Below, piece by piece: positions 56,664 through 64,000 of a DNA stretch of 64,000 nt. The position numbers and the translations under genes were made by a program. Each line of letters starts with the position of its first letter. Position 1 is the stretch's first letter. The stretch is from the NCBI RefSeq assembly GCF_000237085.1, contig NC_016627.1:558001-622000 (forward strand), in the 5' to 3' direction. Below the pieces are notes generated by a model, which was given only the letters and a program-made list of their open reading frames with translations, had not been told where the DNA came from and ran no database searches. This stretch comes from Acetivibrio clariflavus DSM 19732 (GTDB lineage Bacteria; Bacillota; Clostridia; Acetivibrionales; Acetivibrionaceae).

Positions 56664-56902
56664 AACCTTGGGGCTCTGCCCCAAACCCCGTCCTCGCCGG
56701 AAGGCAGCCGGTCTGTCATAACAGACCGGGAATCAAAAGGATATATAACCATTGGATGTCAAGGGGCAAGATGAACTCGCATATGCTCGCCCTTGACATC
56801 CATCCGACAGAGTACCTTAAGGTAGATATTATACAAAAACATAGAAAGGAGAATCTAACTTAGAAAAGCTAAAAATTTGTCTTGACAATGGGGGTCATTA
56901 TA
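56664..56902 (+). other. Hairpin-rich non-coding tail of the IS3-family element
   Basis: Three strong dyads: TTGGGGC/GCCCCAA (about 56669-56684), CCGGTCTGT/ACAGACCGG (56708-56716 and 56721-56729), and GGATGTCAAGGG/CCCTTGACATCC (56754-56765 and 56790-56801). The same tail is present in copy 1 at 47107-47345. It is GC-richer than the rest of the window. Confidence 0.7.
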
Positions 56903-57514
56903 CTTCATTTCTGGTCAAAACCGAATTAAAAGGCTGACTTGCTAATACTCCAAGAAGAAGTCTTAAAGCTGTTCCGGATCTTCCGGCATTCAATGGGGAA
57001 GATGGAGGCTTTAAACCATAAAGTCCATTTCCATGTACCTTTATTTTGTTATTAGCAAGGATTTCTATACCTACTTGCATTTTCCTGAAGCAGTCAATAG
57101 TACTTAAACAATCCTCTCCCATCCGGAACCCACTGATTTCAGTTGTTCCTTTGGCGAGAGAGCCCAAGAGTACAGCTCTGTGGGATATGGATTTATCACC
57201 AGGTACTGTTATTTCGCCTCTCAAAGAATCCCTTTGTTCAATTAACACACTCTATTCCCCCATTCCTTTAGTAAGTTGTACGTTTATAACCTCTGTTACA
57301 AAACATGAGGTATAATTGCAGCTATAGTATTAATAGTAGGTATGAAACTTACATTTTATTTACCTTATCGTGTATTTATCAAGAACATGTTTCTCAAAAA
57401 CTGTTGGCATTCATTTTGGATTTTTGAGAAACTATGTACGCTTTTATATTGGACTGATAACCTTAATACTAAGTTTTCAATAATAGTTAATATTAATAAA
57501 ACATATAGCTGCCA

Positions 57515-58612
57515 TTAAATCTTGTAAACTTTATATCCGCGGTCAGACAACAAAGTTACAGCGTTTTTTACACTATCGGAATCCGGAAGAGTTATCCTTA
57601 AACAGCCTTGTTCAAACTCTCTGCTGTTTGAAACATTAATGTTCTTTATATTGACACCATTGTTACCAAGTATTGATGCAATTTCACCAATTATGCCCGG
57701 TTTGTCTACAACATCTACTATAATTTCGTGGGCAGAAATGAGCAACCCTTTCCGATTGTCAGGCAAAGAGTCTCTTAACTCTTTAGCAGTTCTGAAATAT
57801 CTGTTTATGCTCTTTGCATTATCGTCATCCATATACTTTTTAAATTCATTTAATGTTTCAACAAAGGCTTCCAAAACACCTCTAATTTTTTGCTTATTGC
57901 TTAATACTACATTTTCCCATAATTCAGGACTAGAGGAAGCAATTCTTGTTATATCTTTAAATCCACCGGCTGCAAGGGTTTGCATCTTACCATCGGGATA
58001 GTCCAATTTTCCCACCAAGTTTACCAATGTTGATGCTATTATATGCGGCACATGGCTTATTGCAGCTGTAACAAAATCGTGTTCTTCTGCATCGGTTATT
58101 ATGGGTATGCCACCAATTCTTTTTATTATATTAACCATAACATCAATATCTTCTTCTTTAGTGCCTATAGTCGGTGTTAAAATATAATATGCATTTTCAA
58201 ATAAATGTGATAAACTTGATGCGAAACCTGACTTTTCAGTACCTGCCATTGGATGTCCTCCTATAAAGCGAGGAGGATTATCCATTGAATTTATAAAATT
58301 AACAATTTCACATTTAGTGCTTGCAACATCAGTAATTATACAATTGTCCCGAACTTTTGAAGATAACTTGTTAATATATTCAATTGCATTTTTAACAGGG
58401 GTGCAAAGGAATATTAAATCCGAGTCATATATATCTTCGTTTATTTCAGTATACCCCTTAGTGATATAGCCTTCTGCCAATGCTTGATTTATACTTTGCT
58501 TATTTAAATCCACTGCTTTTATTTCAGTGATATTCAGACGTTCCTTTAATGCTTTTGTCAAAGAGCCTCCTATAAGGCCAAGCCCAATAATTGAAACACT
58601 GTTAATTTCCAT
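57515..58612 (-). CDS. tyrA: Prephenate dehydrogenase with ACT domain
   Basis: 365 residues. N-terminal Rossmann motif IIGLGLIGGSLTKAL, the catalytic-region phrases FIGGHPMAGTEKSGF and AAISHVPHIIAS, and a C-terminal ACT domain (about 295-365, IIVDVVDKPGIIGEIASILG) for allosteric control, probably by tyrosine. It converts prephenate to 4-hydroxyphenylpyruvate. Its start overlaps aroF by 11 bases, so they are coupled. The broken aroA lies 267 bases downstream on the same strand. Confidence 0.94.
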   Translation of the reverse strand: MEINSVSIIGLGLIGGSLTKALKERLNITEIKAVDLNKQSINQALAEGYITKGYTEINEDIYDSDLIFLCTPVKNAIEYINKLSSKVRDNCIITDVASTKCEIVNFINSMDNPPRFIGGHPMAGTEKSGFASSLSHLFENAYYILTPTIGTKEEDIDVMVNIIKRIGGIPIITDAEEHDFVTAAISHVPHIIASTLVNLVGKLDYPDGKMQTLAAGGFKDITRIASSSPELWENVVLSNKQKIRGVLEAFVETLNEFKKYMDDDNAKSINRYFRTAKELRDSLPDNRKGLLISAHEIIVDVVDKPGIIGEIASILGNNGVNIKNINVSNSREFEQGCLRITLPDSDSVKNAVTLLSDRGYKVYKI

Positions 58613-59627
58613 ATCTAAACTCTCTTCCTATTATTTCGGCAATTTTAGCAATATCTTTACATAAATAATCAAAATCTTCAGGAGTTAACTGCTGAGCAGC
58701 ATCTGATAATGCAGATTTGGGGTTGGGATGAACTTCGATTATCAAACCGTCTGCTCCTGCAGCTATTGCTGCTTTCGAAAGAGGAAGCACATACTGGGAT
58801 TTTCCGGCTGCATGGCTCGGGTCCACAATTATTGGCAAATGACTCAAATTTTTTACTACCGGAACAGCACTTATGTCCAAAGTATTTCTGGTGGAAGTCT
58901 CAAAAGTCCGGATACCTCTTTCGCAAAGAACTACATTGTAGTTTCCCTCGCTCATGATATATTCTGCAGCATTCAGCCATTCATCAACAGTAGTTGCAGG
59001 TCCGCGTTTAAAGAGGACAGGCTTTTTCGAACGTCCTATTTCCCGCAATAGCTGGAAATTTTGAACGTTTCTTGCCCCTACCTGGAACATATCGACATAT
59101 TTATCTGCTATCTCCACAGCTTTTTCGCTGGTAACTTCAGTTATTATATTTAATCCTGTTGCATCTTTTGCTTCTTTTAGAAGCTTAAGTCCTTCTTCTT
59201 CCAAACCCTGAAAGGCATAGGGAGAAGTTCTTGGTTTGAATGCACCTCCGCGTAAAAACTGGGCACCGGATTTTTTTACAGCGAGAGCAGCTGCCATTAT
59301 CTGATCATGATTTTCTACAGCACAAGGACCAGCCATTATAACTAACTCCTTGCCCCCGATTTTGACACCGTTAACTTCAATAACACTCGGTTCGGGTTTA
59401 AAGGTTTTGCCTGCCAGCTTGTAGGATTCTACTATAGGGACAAGCTTTTCAACTCCTGGCATTAACTCTATGGGAACATCATTCAGTTTTCTTTTGTCAC
59501 CGATAACACCTATAATTGTCCTTTCAGTGCCTTGTGAAATGTGCACTCCAAGCCCTAAAGAATTCAGTACTTTTGATATTTCCTGTATGTCGCTGTCTTT
59601 AGAGCCGGGTTTCATTACTATTATCAT
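58602..59627 (-). CDS. aroF: 3-deoxy-7-phosphoheptulonate (DAHP) synthase
   Basis: 341 residues of the type I-beta DAHP/KDO8P synthase family. An N-terminal ferredoxin-like (ACT-like) domain (about 1-70) precedes the barrel, with VIMAGPCAVEN, FLRGGAFKPRTSPYAFQG, GARNVQNFQLL, LFKRGPATT and PIIVDPSHAAG. This is the first step of the shikimate pathway and the N-terminal domain suggests feedback control. ATG 59627 follows GGAAGGG. First gene of the aroF-tyrA-aroA operon. Confidence 0.95.
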   Translation of the reverse strand: MIIVMKPGSKDSDIQEISKVLNSLGLGVHISQGTERTIIGVIGDKRKLNDVPIELMPGVEKLVPIVESYKLAGKTFKPEPSVIEVNGVKIGGKELVIMAGPCAVENHDQIMAAALAVKKSGAQFLRGGAFKPRTSPYAFQGLEEEGLKLLKEAKDATGLNIITEVTSEKAVEIADKYVDMFQVGARNVQNFQLLREIGRSKKPVLFKRGPATTVDEWLNAAEYIMSEGNYNVVLCERGIRTFETSTRNTLDISAVPVVKNLSHLPIIVDPSHAAGKSQYVLPLSKAAIAAGADGLIIEVHPNPKSALSDAAQQLTPEDFDYLCKDIAKIAEIIGREFRYGN

Positions 59628-60095
59628 AAATGACCCTTCCTTTCTAGCACTTTATAAAGGTTAAAGGTACTGAAGGAATAACGAAATTAAAAGGTATAAA
59701 TATTGTTTAACTTTCGTTTTTCAAAACAGCAACTTTAACCTGGAAGTTTTTCAATTACGAATATACTTCCTATGTCCTAAGGGCTGCGTTTATAATACAT
59801 ACATTTCTCAAAAATTTGTTTGTTATATTCTAAGTTATATCTGTTTATTTAAAATAATACCAACATAATACCAATGCTAACTATTAACTTTAATGCAAAT
59901 CAATATATACTTTTATAAATAATTAATTTGCAATAAATAAAATCCTAAGTTTTCAGAATGGCTAAGTTTCCGATGAACAGGAAAATAATTTATGCAAAAA
60001 TGCTGAACCTTCGCTACTTTCTTTTAATTTACAATGATAATATGGAATTGTCAATAAGAATGAGACATATAGGGTGATAGAAAAGTTATTCATTA
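59628..60095. other. Intergenic region upstream of aroF
   Basis: About 470 AT-rich bases with no convincing gene. I looked on the minus strand for a T-box (the conserved GGGTGG-N-ACCGCG element) and did not find one. It should carry the aroF promoter. Nothing else recognised. Confidence 0.5.
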
Positions 60096-60124
60096 TTTAC
60101 ACATTTTTGTATATGTATTATAAT
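60096..60124 (+). promoter_or_regulatory. Promoter with a long leader before the EF-G-like gene
   Basis: TTTACA (60096-60101), a 17-base spacer and TATAAT (60119-60124). The nearest confident gene starts at 60497, which would give a leader of about 365 bases with no recognised riboswitch. Confidence 0.5.
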
Positions 60125-60496
60125 GAGATAAAGATTATTAATATTTAACTCATATATACTCATGTGTAAATATACTTTATAATAATGCGCTTTATATATT
60201 TTTATATATAATGTAATGCATACAAGACATAGAAGCTGTTCGCAAAGTAACTTTCAATTTATCCCTTAAACGCCTTGATTTGACGAAGCTAATCAGCAAA
60301 AATATCCAGTGTGCTGAAAAAAGAACATCCCAATCAAAAAACTTTTTATGGAAAAAGGAAATTTTCAATGCAAATAGAATATTAATGTTAATAGAATGTT
60401 TATGCGAGTTTTTTGAAGTCCTGAAAGTTTGTATAGGAATCCTTCTACCTATGGCTGGTTTTAATTATATATTTAAAAATCAAAGGGGGAATTGGG

Positions 60497-62584
60497 ATGA
60501 AAGACTATACTTCTGACAAGATCAGAAACGTCTGTCTGGTCTCGCATGGAGGGACCGGGAAGACAACCCTTGCTGAAGCAATGCTGTTTAACTCAGGTGC
60601 TTTGGAAAGGTTTGGAAGGGTCGATGATGGAACTACGACATCGGATTTTGACCCGGAAGAAATAAAGCGTAAGAACTCAATCAGCACATCAATATGTCCT
60701 TGTGAATGGAAAGACCACAAAATCAATGTAATTGATACTCCGGGGTATTTCGATTTTGTTGGAGAAGTTAAGCAGGGCATTAGAGTGGCGGACAGCGCAG
60801 TCATTGTGGTATCAGCAAAGAGCGGTGTAGAAGTTGGAACTGAGAAAGCATGGAAGTATGCAAATCAAAATAACCTCCCCAAAATATTTTTCGTAAACGG
60901 TATGGATGATGAAAACGCAGATTTTTTTAAAGTATATGACCAGCTAGTGAATACTTTCGGGAAAAATGTAGTAGCATGTGAAATACCGATAAAAGAATCC
61001 GGGAAATTTGTAGGATATGTAAATATTGCTACAATGTCTGCAAAGAAATTTGACAACGACAAATTGGTGGACGCGGATTTTCCGGGTGAGCTGAGAAATA
61101 GAGCAGAAGAATTAAGGTCGGCGTTAATAGAGGCAGTGGCAGAGACAAGTGAAGAGTTAATGACTAAATATTTTGACGGAATTGAGTTTACTGAAGAAGA
61201 AATTTTAAAAGGACTACACGATGGAATTAAAGATGGAGCTCTAATACCGGTTTTCAGCGGTTCGGCATTGTTAAACCGCGGAGTAAAATCCCTCATGGAT
61301 GCAATAATAAAATTGGCTCCTTCCCCAGTTGAGGCCAGTCCAATTAAGGCGACCAAGCACAAGAGCGATACCCAGGTCGAATTAGAAGTACAACAGGATG
61401 CTCCCCTTTCTGCATTGGTATTTAAGACGATAGCAGACCCTTTTGTAGGAAAAATTTCGATGATAAGAGTATTCTCAGGAGTTCTAAAATCCGATTCTGT
61501 AGTATATAATACGACAACAGAGAAGACCGAAAAAATTTCCCAACTTTTCGTCATGAGAGGAAAAAAACAGATACCGGTAAGTATGCTGGTAGCAGGAGAT
61601 ATCGGAGCTGTGGCGAAGCTTCAAAATGTTAATACAAACGATACTTTATGTAATCAGGCAAATACAGTGGTGCTGGATAAAATTGAGTTTCCTGAACCAG
61701 TTATATCGATGGCGGTTGAGCCCAAGACAAAAGGAGATGAGGAAAAAATCAGTTCCGGCCTCCATAAGCTTCAAGATGAAGATCCTACCTTTAAAGTCTC
61801 AATAAATTCTGAAACACATCAGACCATTATTTCCGGAATAGGTGAAGTTCATCTCGATGTAATTGTAAGTAAGCTAAAAACGAAATTTGGTGTATCGGTA
61901 AATCTTTCAGAACCAATGATCCCTTATAGAGAGACAATAAAAAAGAAGGTTAAAGTTGAAGGAAAACATAAAAAGCAATCGGGCGGACACGGACAATACG
62001 GACATGTGTGGATTGAATTTGAACCTGGGGAGAAAGAAGGTTTGACTTTCGAAGAAAAAATATTCGGTGGAGCTGTACCAAAACAATACTTCCCGGCAGT
62101 TGAAAAGGGACTCCTTGAAAGTATGAAGAAGGGTGTATTGGCTGGATATCCGGTACTTAACTTAAAGGCAACCCTTGTTGACGGGTCTTACCATTCGGTT
62201 GACTCCTCTGAAATGGCTTTTAAAATCGCAGCTCATTTGGCCTATAAAAAGGGAATGGCACAGGCATCACCGGTGCTGCTCGAACCTATATTACATGTTG
62301 AAGTGTTTGTTCCGGACAGTTACATGGGTGATATAATAGGTGATCTGAATAAGCGAAGAGGAAGAGTTTTGGGTATGAACCCTGTAGAAGGCGGATTACA
62401 ACAGGTAATAGCCGAAGTTCCTCAGGCGGAAATGTCTAAGTATGCTACCGATCTAACCTCGATGACTCAAGGAAGGGGTACTTTCAAATTCTGGTTTGAA
62501 CGTTATGAAGAGGCTCCACCTAATGTGAGCCAAAAGGTAATAGAACAATCTAAGAGCAGATTGGAAGAAAGTGATTTTGAATAA
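60497..62584 (+). CDS. Elongation factor G paralogue (EF-G-like GTPase)
   Basis: 695 residues with the EF-G domain order. P loop SHGGTGKTT, switch region, DTPGYFDF. The G4 motif, normally NKxD, reads NGMD (context FFVNGMDDENADF), a feature of the divergent EF-G-like paralogues and not of canonical FusA. Domains IV and V are present (GGHGQYGHVWIEFEP, MGDIIGDLNKRRGRVLGMNP). It may assist translocation, recycling or a specialised condition; a canonical fusA beside rpsL/rpsG is expected elsewhere. AAGGGGGAA precedes ATG 60497. A terminator follows. Confidence 0.9.
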   Translation: MKDYTSDKIRNVCLVSHGGTGKTTLAEAMLFNSGALERFGRVDDGTTTSDFDPEEIKRKNSISTSICPCEWKDHKINVIDTPGYFDFVGEVKQGIRVADSAVIVVSAKSGVEVGTEKAWKYANQNNLPKIFFVNGMDDENADFFKVYDQLVNTFGKNVVACEIPIKESGKFVGYVNIATMSAKKFDNDKLVDADFPGELRNRAEELRSALIEAVAETSEELMTKYFDGIEFTEEEILKGLHDGIKDGALIPVFSGSALLNRGVKSLMDAIIKLAPSPVEASPIKATKHKSDTQVELEVQQDAPLSALVFKTIADPFVGKISMIRVFSGVLKSDSVVYNTTTEKTEKISQLFVMRGKKQIPVSMLVAGDIGAVAKLQNVNTNDTLCNQANTVVLDKIEFPEPVISMAVEPKTKGDEEKISSGLHKLQDEDPTFKVSINSETHQTIISGIGEVHLDVIVSKLKTKFGVSVNLSEPMIPYRETIKKKVKVEGKHKKQSGGHGQYGHVWIEFEPGEKEGLTFEEKIFGGAVPKQYFPAVEKGLLESMKKGVLAGYPVLNLKATLVDGSYHSVDSSEMAFKIAAHLAYKKGMAQASPVLLEPILHVEVFVPDSYMGDIIGDLNKRRGRVLGMNPVEGGLQQVIAEVPQAEMSKYATDLTSMTQGRGTFKFWFERYEEAPPNVSQKVIEQSKSRLEESDFE

Positions 62585-62600
62585 TCGGTAATTTATATAA

Positions 62601-62640
62601 GGGTTGCTGCAAATATGGCAGTAACTCTTTTTTTATTTAA
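62601..62640 (+). terminator. Intrinsic terminator after the EF-G-like gene
   Basis: GGGTTGCTGC (62601-62610) pairs with GCAGTAACTC (62618-62627), two wobbles, then a T run. Confidence 0.88.
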
Positions 62641-62741
62641 TTTTGAGAACTATATATTAAATTTGAGTTTGGACATTGAAGGAAATACTATTGTAAGTGT
62701 TGTATTCTGTGTTATTATAATTCTAAAAGGAGAGGATGGAA

Positions 62742-63440
62742 ATGGCAGGCACTAAGGGAAAAGAACGGGTGTGGGAAATAGATTTTTTGAGAGGATTGCT
62801 TATCTTGTATATGATATTTATGCATCTTATGTATGATTTGCAGTATTTCTATAATATAAATGTCAACTATGATGGCGGAATACTTCATATATCAAGAATC
62901 TTATTTGCGCCGCTTTTTATAATAATATCGGGAATAAGTACAGCCTTCAGCCGAAACAGTTTCAGGCGTGGAATTATAGTATTTCTTGTTGCTATGGGTT
63001 TAACCCTTGTTACATATATTGCGAATAGAGAACTTTTCATTGTATTTGGCATATTGCATTTTATGGGGATTTGGATGATGATTTCTCCGCTTGTTAAAAA
63101 GCTGCCTACTATATGGATTTTTGTATTATGCGGGATTTTTATCGTTATTTCGCGGATAATCCCTAATATTAAAGTTACGCATAACTATCTGTTTATGTTA
63201 GGGTTGTATAATTCTTCTTTTAAATCCCTTGATTATTACCCGCTTCTTGAATATGGTTGGGCTTTTTTGCTGGGAATGGGACTAAGCAGGATATTCTATA
63301 AAGAAAAGAAAAGCGTTTTCCCTTTTACTATAAAAAGCAGGTTTATAAATTTTATAGGAAGAAATTCGTTGTATGTGTATGTTGTGCATCAGCCTATAAT
63401 ATTGCTGTTACTTAATCCGATTATGAAAATACTGAATTAG
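62742..63440 (+). CDS. DUF1624 / HGSNAT-like membrane acyltransferase
   Basis: 232 residues with about seven transmembrane segments. The N-terminus (VWEIDFLRGLLILYMIFMHLMYD) has the conserved Asp, Arg and His residues of the DUF1624/heparan-alpha-glucosaminide N-acetyltransferase-like family; the end YVVHQPIILLLL is typical of acyltransferase_3-like proteins. It probably transfers an acyl group across the membrane, substrate unknown. ATG 62742 is chosen over 62736, which is too close to the AAGGAGAGG site. Confidence 0.8.
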   Translation: MAGTKGKERVWEIDFLRGLLILYMIFMHLMYDLQYFYNINVNYDGGILHISRILFAPLFIIISGISTAFSRNSFRRGIIVFLVAMGLTLVTYIANRELFIVFGILHFMGIWMMISPLVKKLPTIWIFVLCGIFIVISRIIPNIKVTHNYLFMLGLYNSSFKSLDYYPLLEYGWAFLLGMGLSRIFYKEKKSVFPFTIKSRFINFIGRNSLYVYVVHQPIILLLLNPIMKILN

Positions 63441-63772
63441 AAAGGTTTAAAAAAATCTCTTTCGTTTTAACAGACCTGATTAAAGAATATTATCGGAATG
63501 AAACTATGATTTCTAATGTTTTTATGTTTCTTGATAAAAGTTGCAAGTATATAATTTAAATACCTCGATAAAATATAATGTATTTAAAAATATTTGAATT
63601 GCTTTTTTGTTTCAGTAAAATTTGCATTAAAACAATTTATTTCTTTATTATCTTATTAATAATAAAACTGACAGGAAGAAAAGTAATTGGAAGTAAGAAT
63701 AAAAAAAGTTAAATATAACTGCTTTATTTTAATTCTTTAAATATATTTGCTTGTTTTTTATGGGTTTATATG
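63441..63772. other. AT-rich intergenic region
   Basis: About 330 bases with no gene, RNA or hairpin that I can support. Confidence 0.5.
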
Positions 63773-63827
63773 TTGAACTGGTTATGGAATTATTTTATAA
63801 TGTTATTAAAAGTCAAAGAAAGTCAAA
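63773..63827 (+). promoter_or_regulatory. ctsR promoter and CtsR operator
   Basis: TTGAAC (63773-63778), a 17-base spacer and TATAAT (63796-63801), followed by the CtsR heptad pair AGTCAAAgaaAGTCAAA (63811-63827), an exact match to the RGTCAAA-N3-RGTCAAA box. This indicates autoregulation of the class III heat-shock operon. Confidence 0.93.
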
Positions 63828-63849
63828 ATCAATGTAGAAGGTGATTAAC

Positions 63850-64000
63850 ATGGCAAAACTAAGTGATTTAATTGAAGAGTTTATAAAACAGTTAATCAGT
63901 GATACCGATGGAACTGTTGAAATTCAGAGAAATGAGCTTGCCAATTATTTTAAATGTGTGCCTTCTCAGATTAATTATGTTTTAGATACAAGGTTTACGA
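63850..64000 (+). CDS. ctsR: CtsR heat-shock repressor (3' cut by window edge)
   Basis: Only about 50 N-terminal residues are visible: MAKLSDLIEEFIKQLI, then an NELANYFKCVPSQINYVLDT segment that matches the CtsR winged helix. CtsR represses clp and related heat-shock genes, and its operator lies directly upstream. ATG 63850 follows GAAGGTGATT. mcsA, mcsB and clpC would be expected downstream, outside the window. Confidence 0.95.
   Translation, partial: MAKLSDLIEEFIKQLISDTDGTVEIQRNELANYFKCVPSQINYVLDTRFT

Larger units (their letters stand above)
55453..56902 (+). mobile_element. IS3-family element, copy 2 (1450 bp, intact, inside aroA)
   Basis: Terminal repeats TATAATGATACCATAAATTA at the left and TATAATGACCCCCATTGTCA (reverse complement of the right end). 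Between them lie OrfA, OrfB and a non-coding tail of about 240 bases containing strong hairpins. Flanked by CTT on both sides, inserted in aroA in the opposite orientation to that gene. Near-identity with copy 1 at 47107-48557 indicates recent movement. Confidence 0.95.
54521..57248 (-). pseudogene. aroA: EPSP synthase gene split by an IS3-family element
   Basis: The N-terminal part (57248 down to 56903, GTG start) encodes 115 residues with VPGDKSISHRAVLLGSLAKG and NAGRSGTALRLLLG. The C-terminal part (55452 down to 54521) continues with SIRKPVGKVVKPLRDMGA and ends normally. The element at 55453-56902 and one copy of the CTT duplication separate them. Removing these joins codons exactly (LTRNE-A-SIRKP) into one EPSP synthase of about 425 residues. 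AroA condenses shikimate-3-phosphate with PEP in chorismate synthesis. As read here, no full-length enzyme can be made. Confidence 0.95.

Noticed and set aside
47107-56902. Composite transposon formed by the two inverted IS3-family copies
   Set aside because: Copy 2 has its own CTT duplication and aroA is continuous across it, so it inserted alone. The genes between the copies are housekeeping or spore genes.
59628-60095. T-box or other riboswitch before the aromatic operon
   Set aside because: The conserved T-box element was not found on the minus strand and no other known riboswitch core was recognised.
60280-60516. 78-codon frame before the EF-G-like gene
   Set aside because: TTG start without a ribosome binding site, and it overlaps the start of the confident gene at 60497.
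60865-61554. 229-codon minus-strand frame inside the EF-G-like gene
   Set aside because: Serine/threonine-rich antisense shadow of a conserved GTPase.

Overview
The window looks like a chromosomal segment of a low-GC, anaerobic, spore-forming clostridium. The gene set and order strongly resemble Acetivibrio (Clostridium) thermocellus; this assignment is from memory of that genome and was not searched. Supporting genes seen here are an alpha/beta-type small acid-soluble spore protein, the cortex amidase CwlD, a LysM/GH18 spore-type hydrolase, Rex, CtsR, many TTG/GTG starts with strong Shine-Dalgarno sites, and AT-rich intergenic DNA.

Layout. 1-1.5 kb: the end of a type I restriction gene (hsdR) followed by a YgjP-type metallopeptidase. 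1.5-3.1 kb: an IS256-family element. 3.3-6 kb: two zinc-ribbon membrane proteins. 6.5-6.7 kb: a decayed end of a related IS256 element. 6.8-12.8 kb, minus strand: arginine biosynthesis (argC, argB, a PilZ protein, argD, argF, a GNAT acetyltransferase), with near-identical ArgR-type promoter/operator regions before argC and argD. 13.4-22 kb: MsmX-type sugar ABC ATPase, CdaR/PucR-type regulator, ftsE-ftsX, a PcsB/EnvC-like M23 protein, an S41 protease, a spore SASP, a methyltransferase and a cold-shock protein. 22.3-23.9 kb: hslO, then five tRNAs (Val, Asp, Phe, Gly, Cys). 24.1-25.3 kb: an IS30-family element. 25.5-28.4 kb: a zinc-ribbon membrane protein and a DUF2935 protein. 28.6-32.7 kb: sulfate ABC transporter (binding protein, CysT, CysW, CysA) behind a CymR-like operator. 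33-37 kb: a HAD phosphatase coupled to glycerol-1-phosphate dehydrogenase, then a CooS-like protein. 37-44 kb: signalling genes (REC-GGDEF, HEAT protein, oligopeptide-binding lipoprotein, GAF histidine kinase). 44-46.5 kb: cwlD and a LysM protein.

46.6-57.2 kb is a scarred region. Two near-identical IS3-family copies lie in opposite orientation. Copy 1 (47107-48557) has a frameshifted transposase, no target duplication, and is flanked by an amputated leucine-rich-repeat gene and a decayed membrane-protein gene. Copy 2 (55453-56902) is intact and splits aroA (EPSP synthase) in two, with a 3-bp CTT duplication; removing it restores the aroA frame exactly. Between the copies lie the GH18 spore hydrolase, rex and an ABC-F ATPase. 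tyrA and aroF follow on the minus strand, so the shikimate/tyrosine operon is intact except for the disrupted aroA. The window closes with an EF-G paralogue, an acyltransferase-like membrane protein and the start of ctsR behind a classical CtsR box.

The most notable points are the aroA disruption and the CooS-like protein. The latter has Glu303 where active Ni-Fe CO dehydrogenases have a C-cluster cysteine, has a CX2C D-cluster motif, and has no cooC or cooF nearby, so it may not be a CO oxidiser. Other leads are a dispersed repeat built around GGGGCATTGTGCCCC, a 45-residue cysteine-rich membrane peptide missed by length cut-offs, and a long hairpin inside the tRNA cluster.
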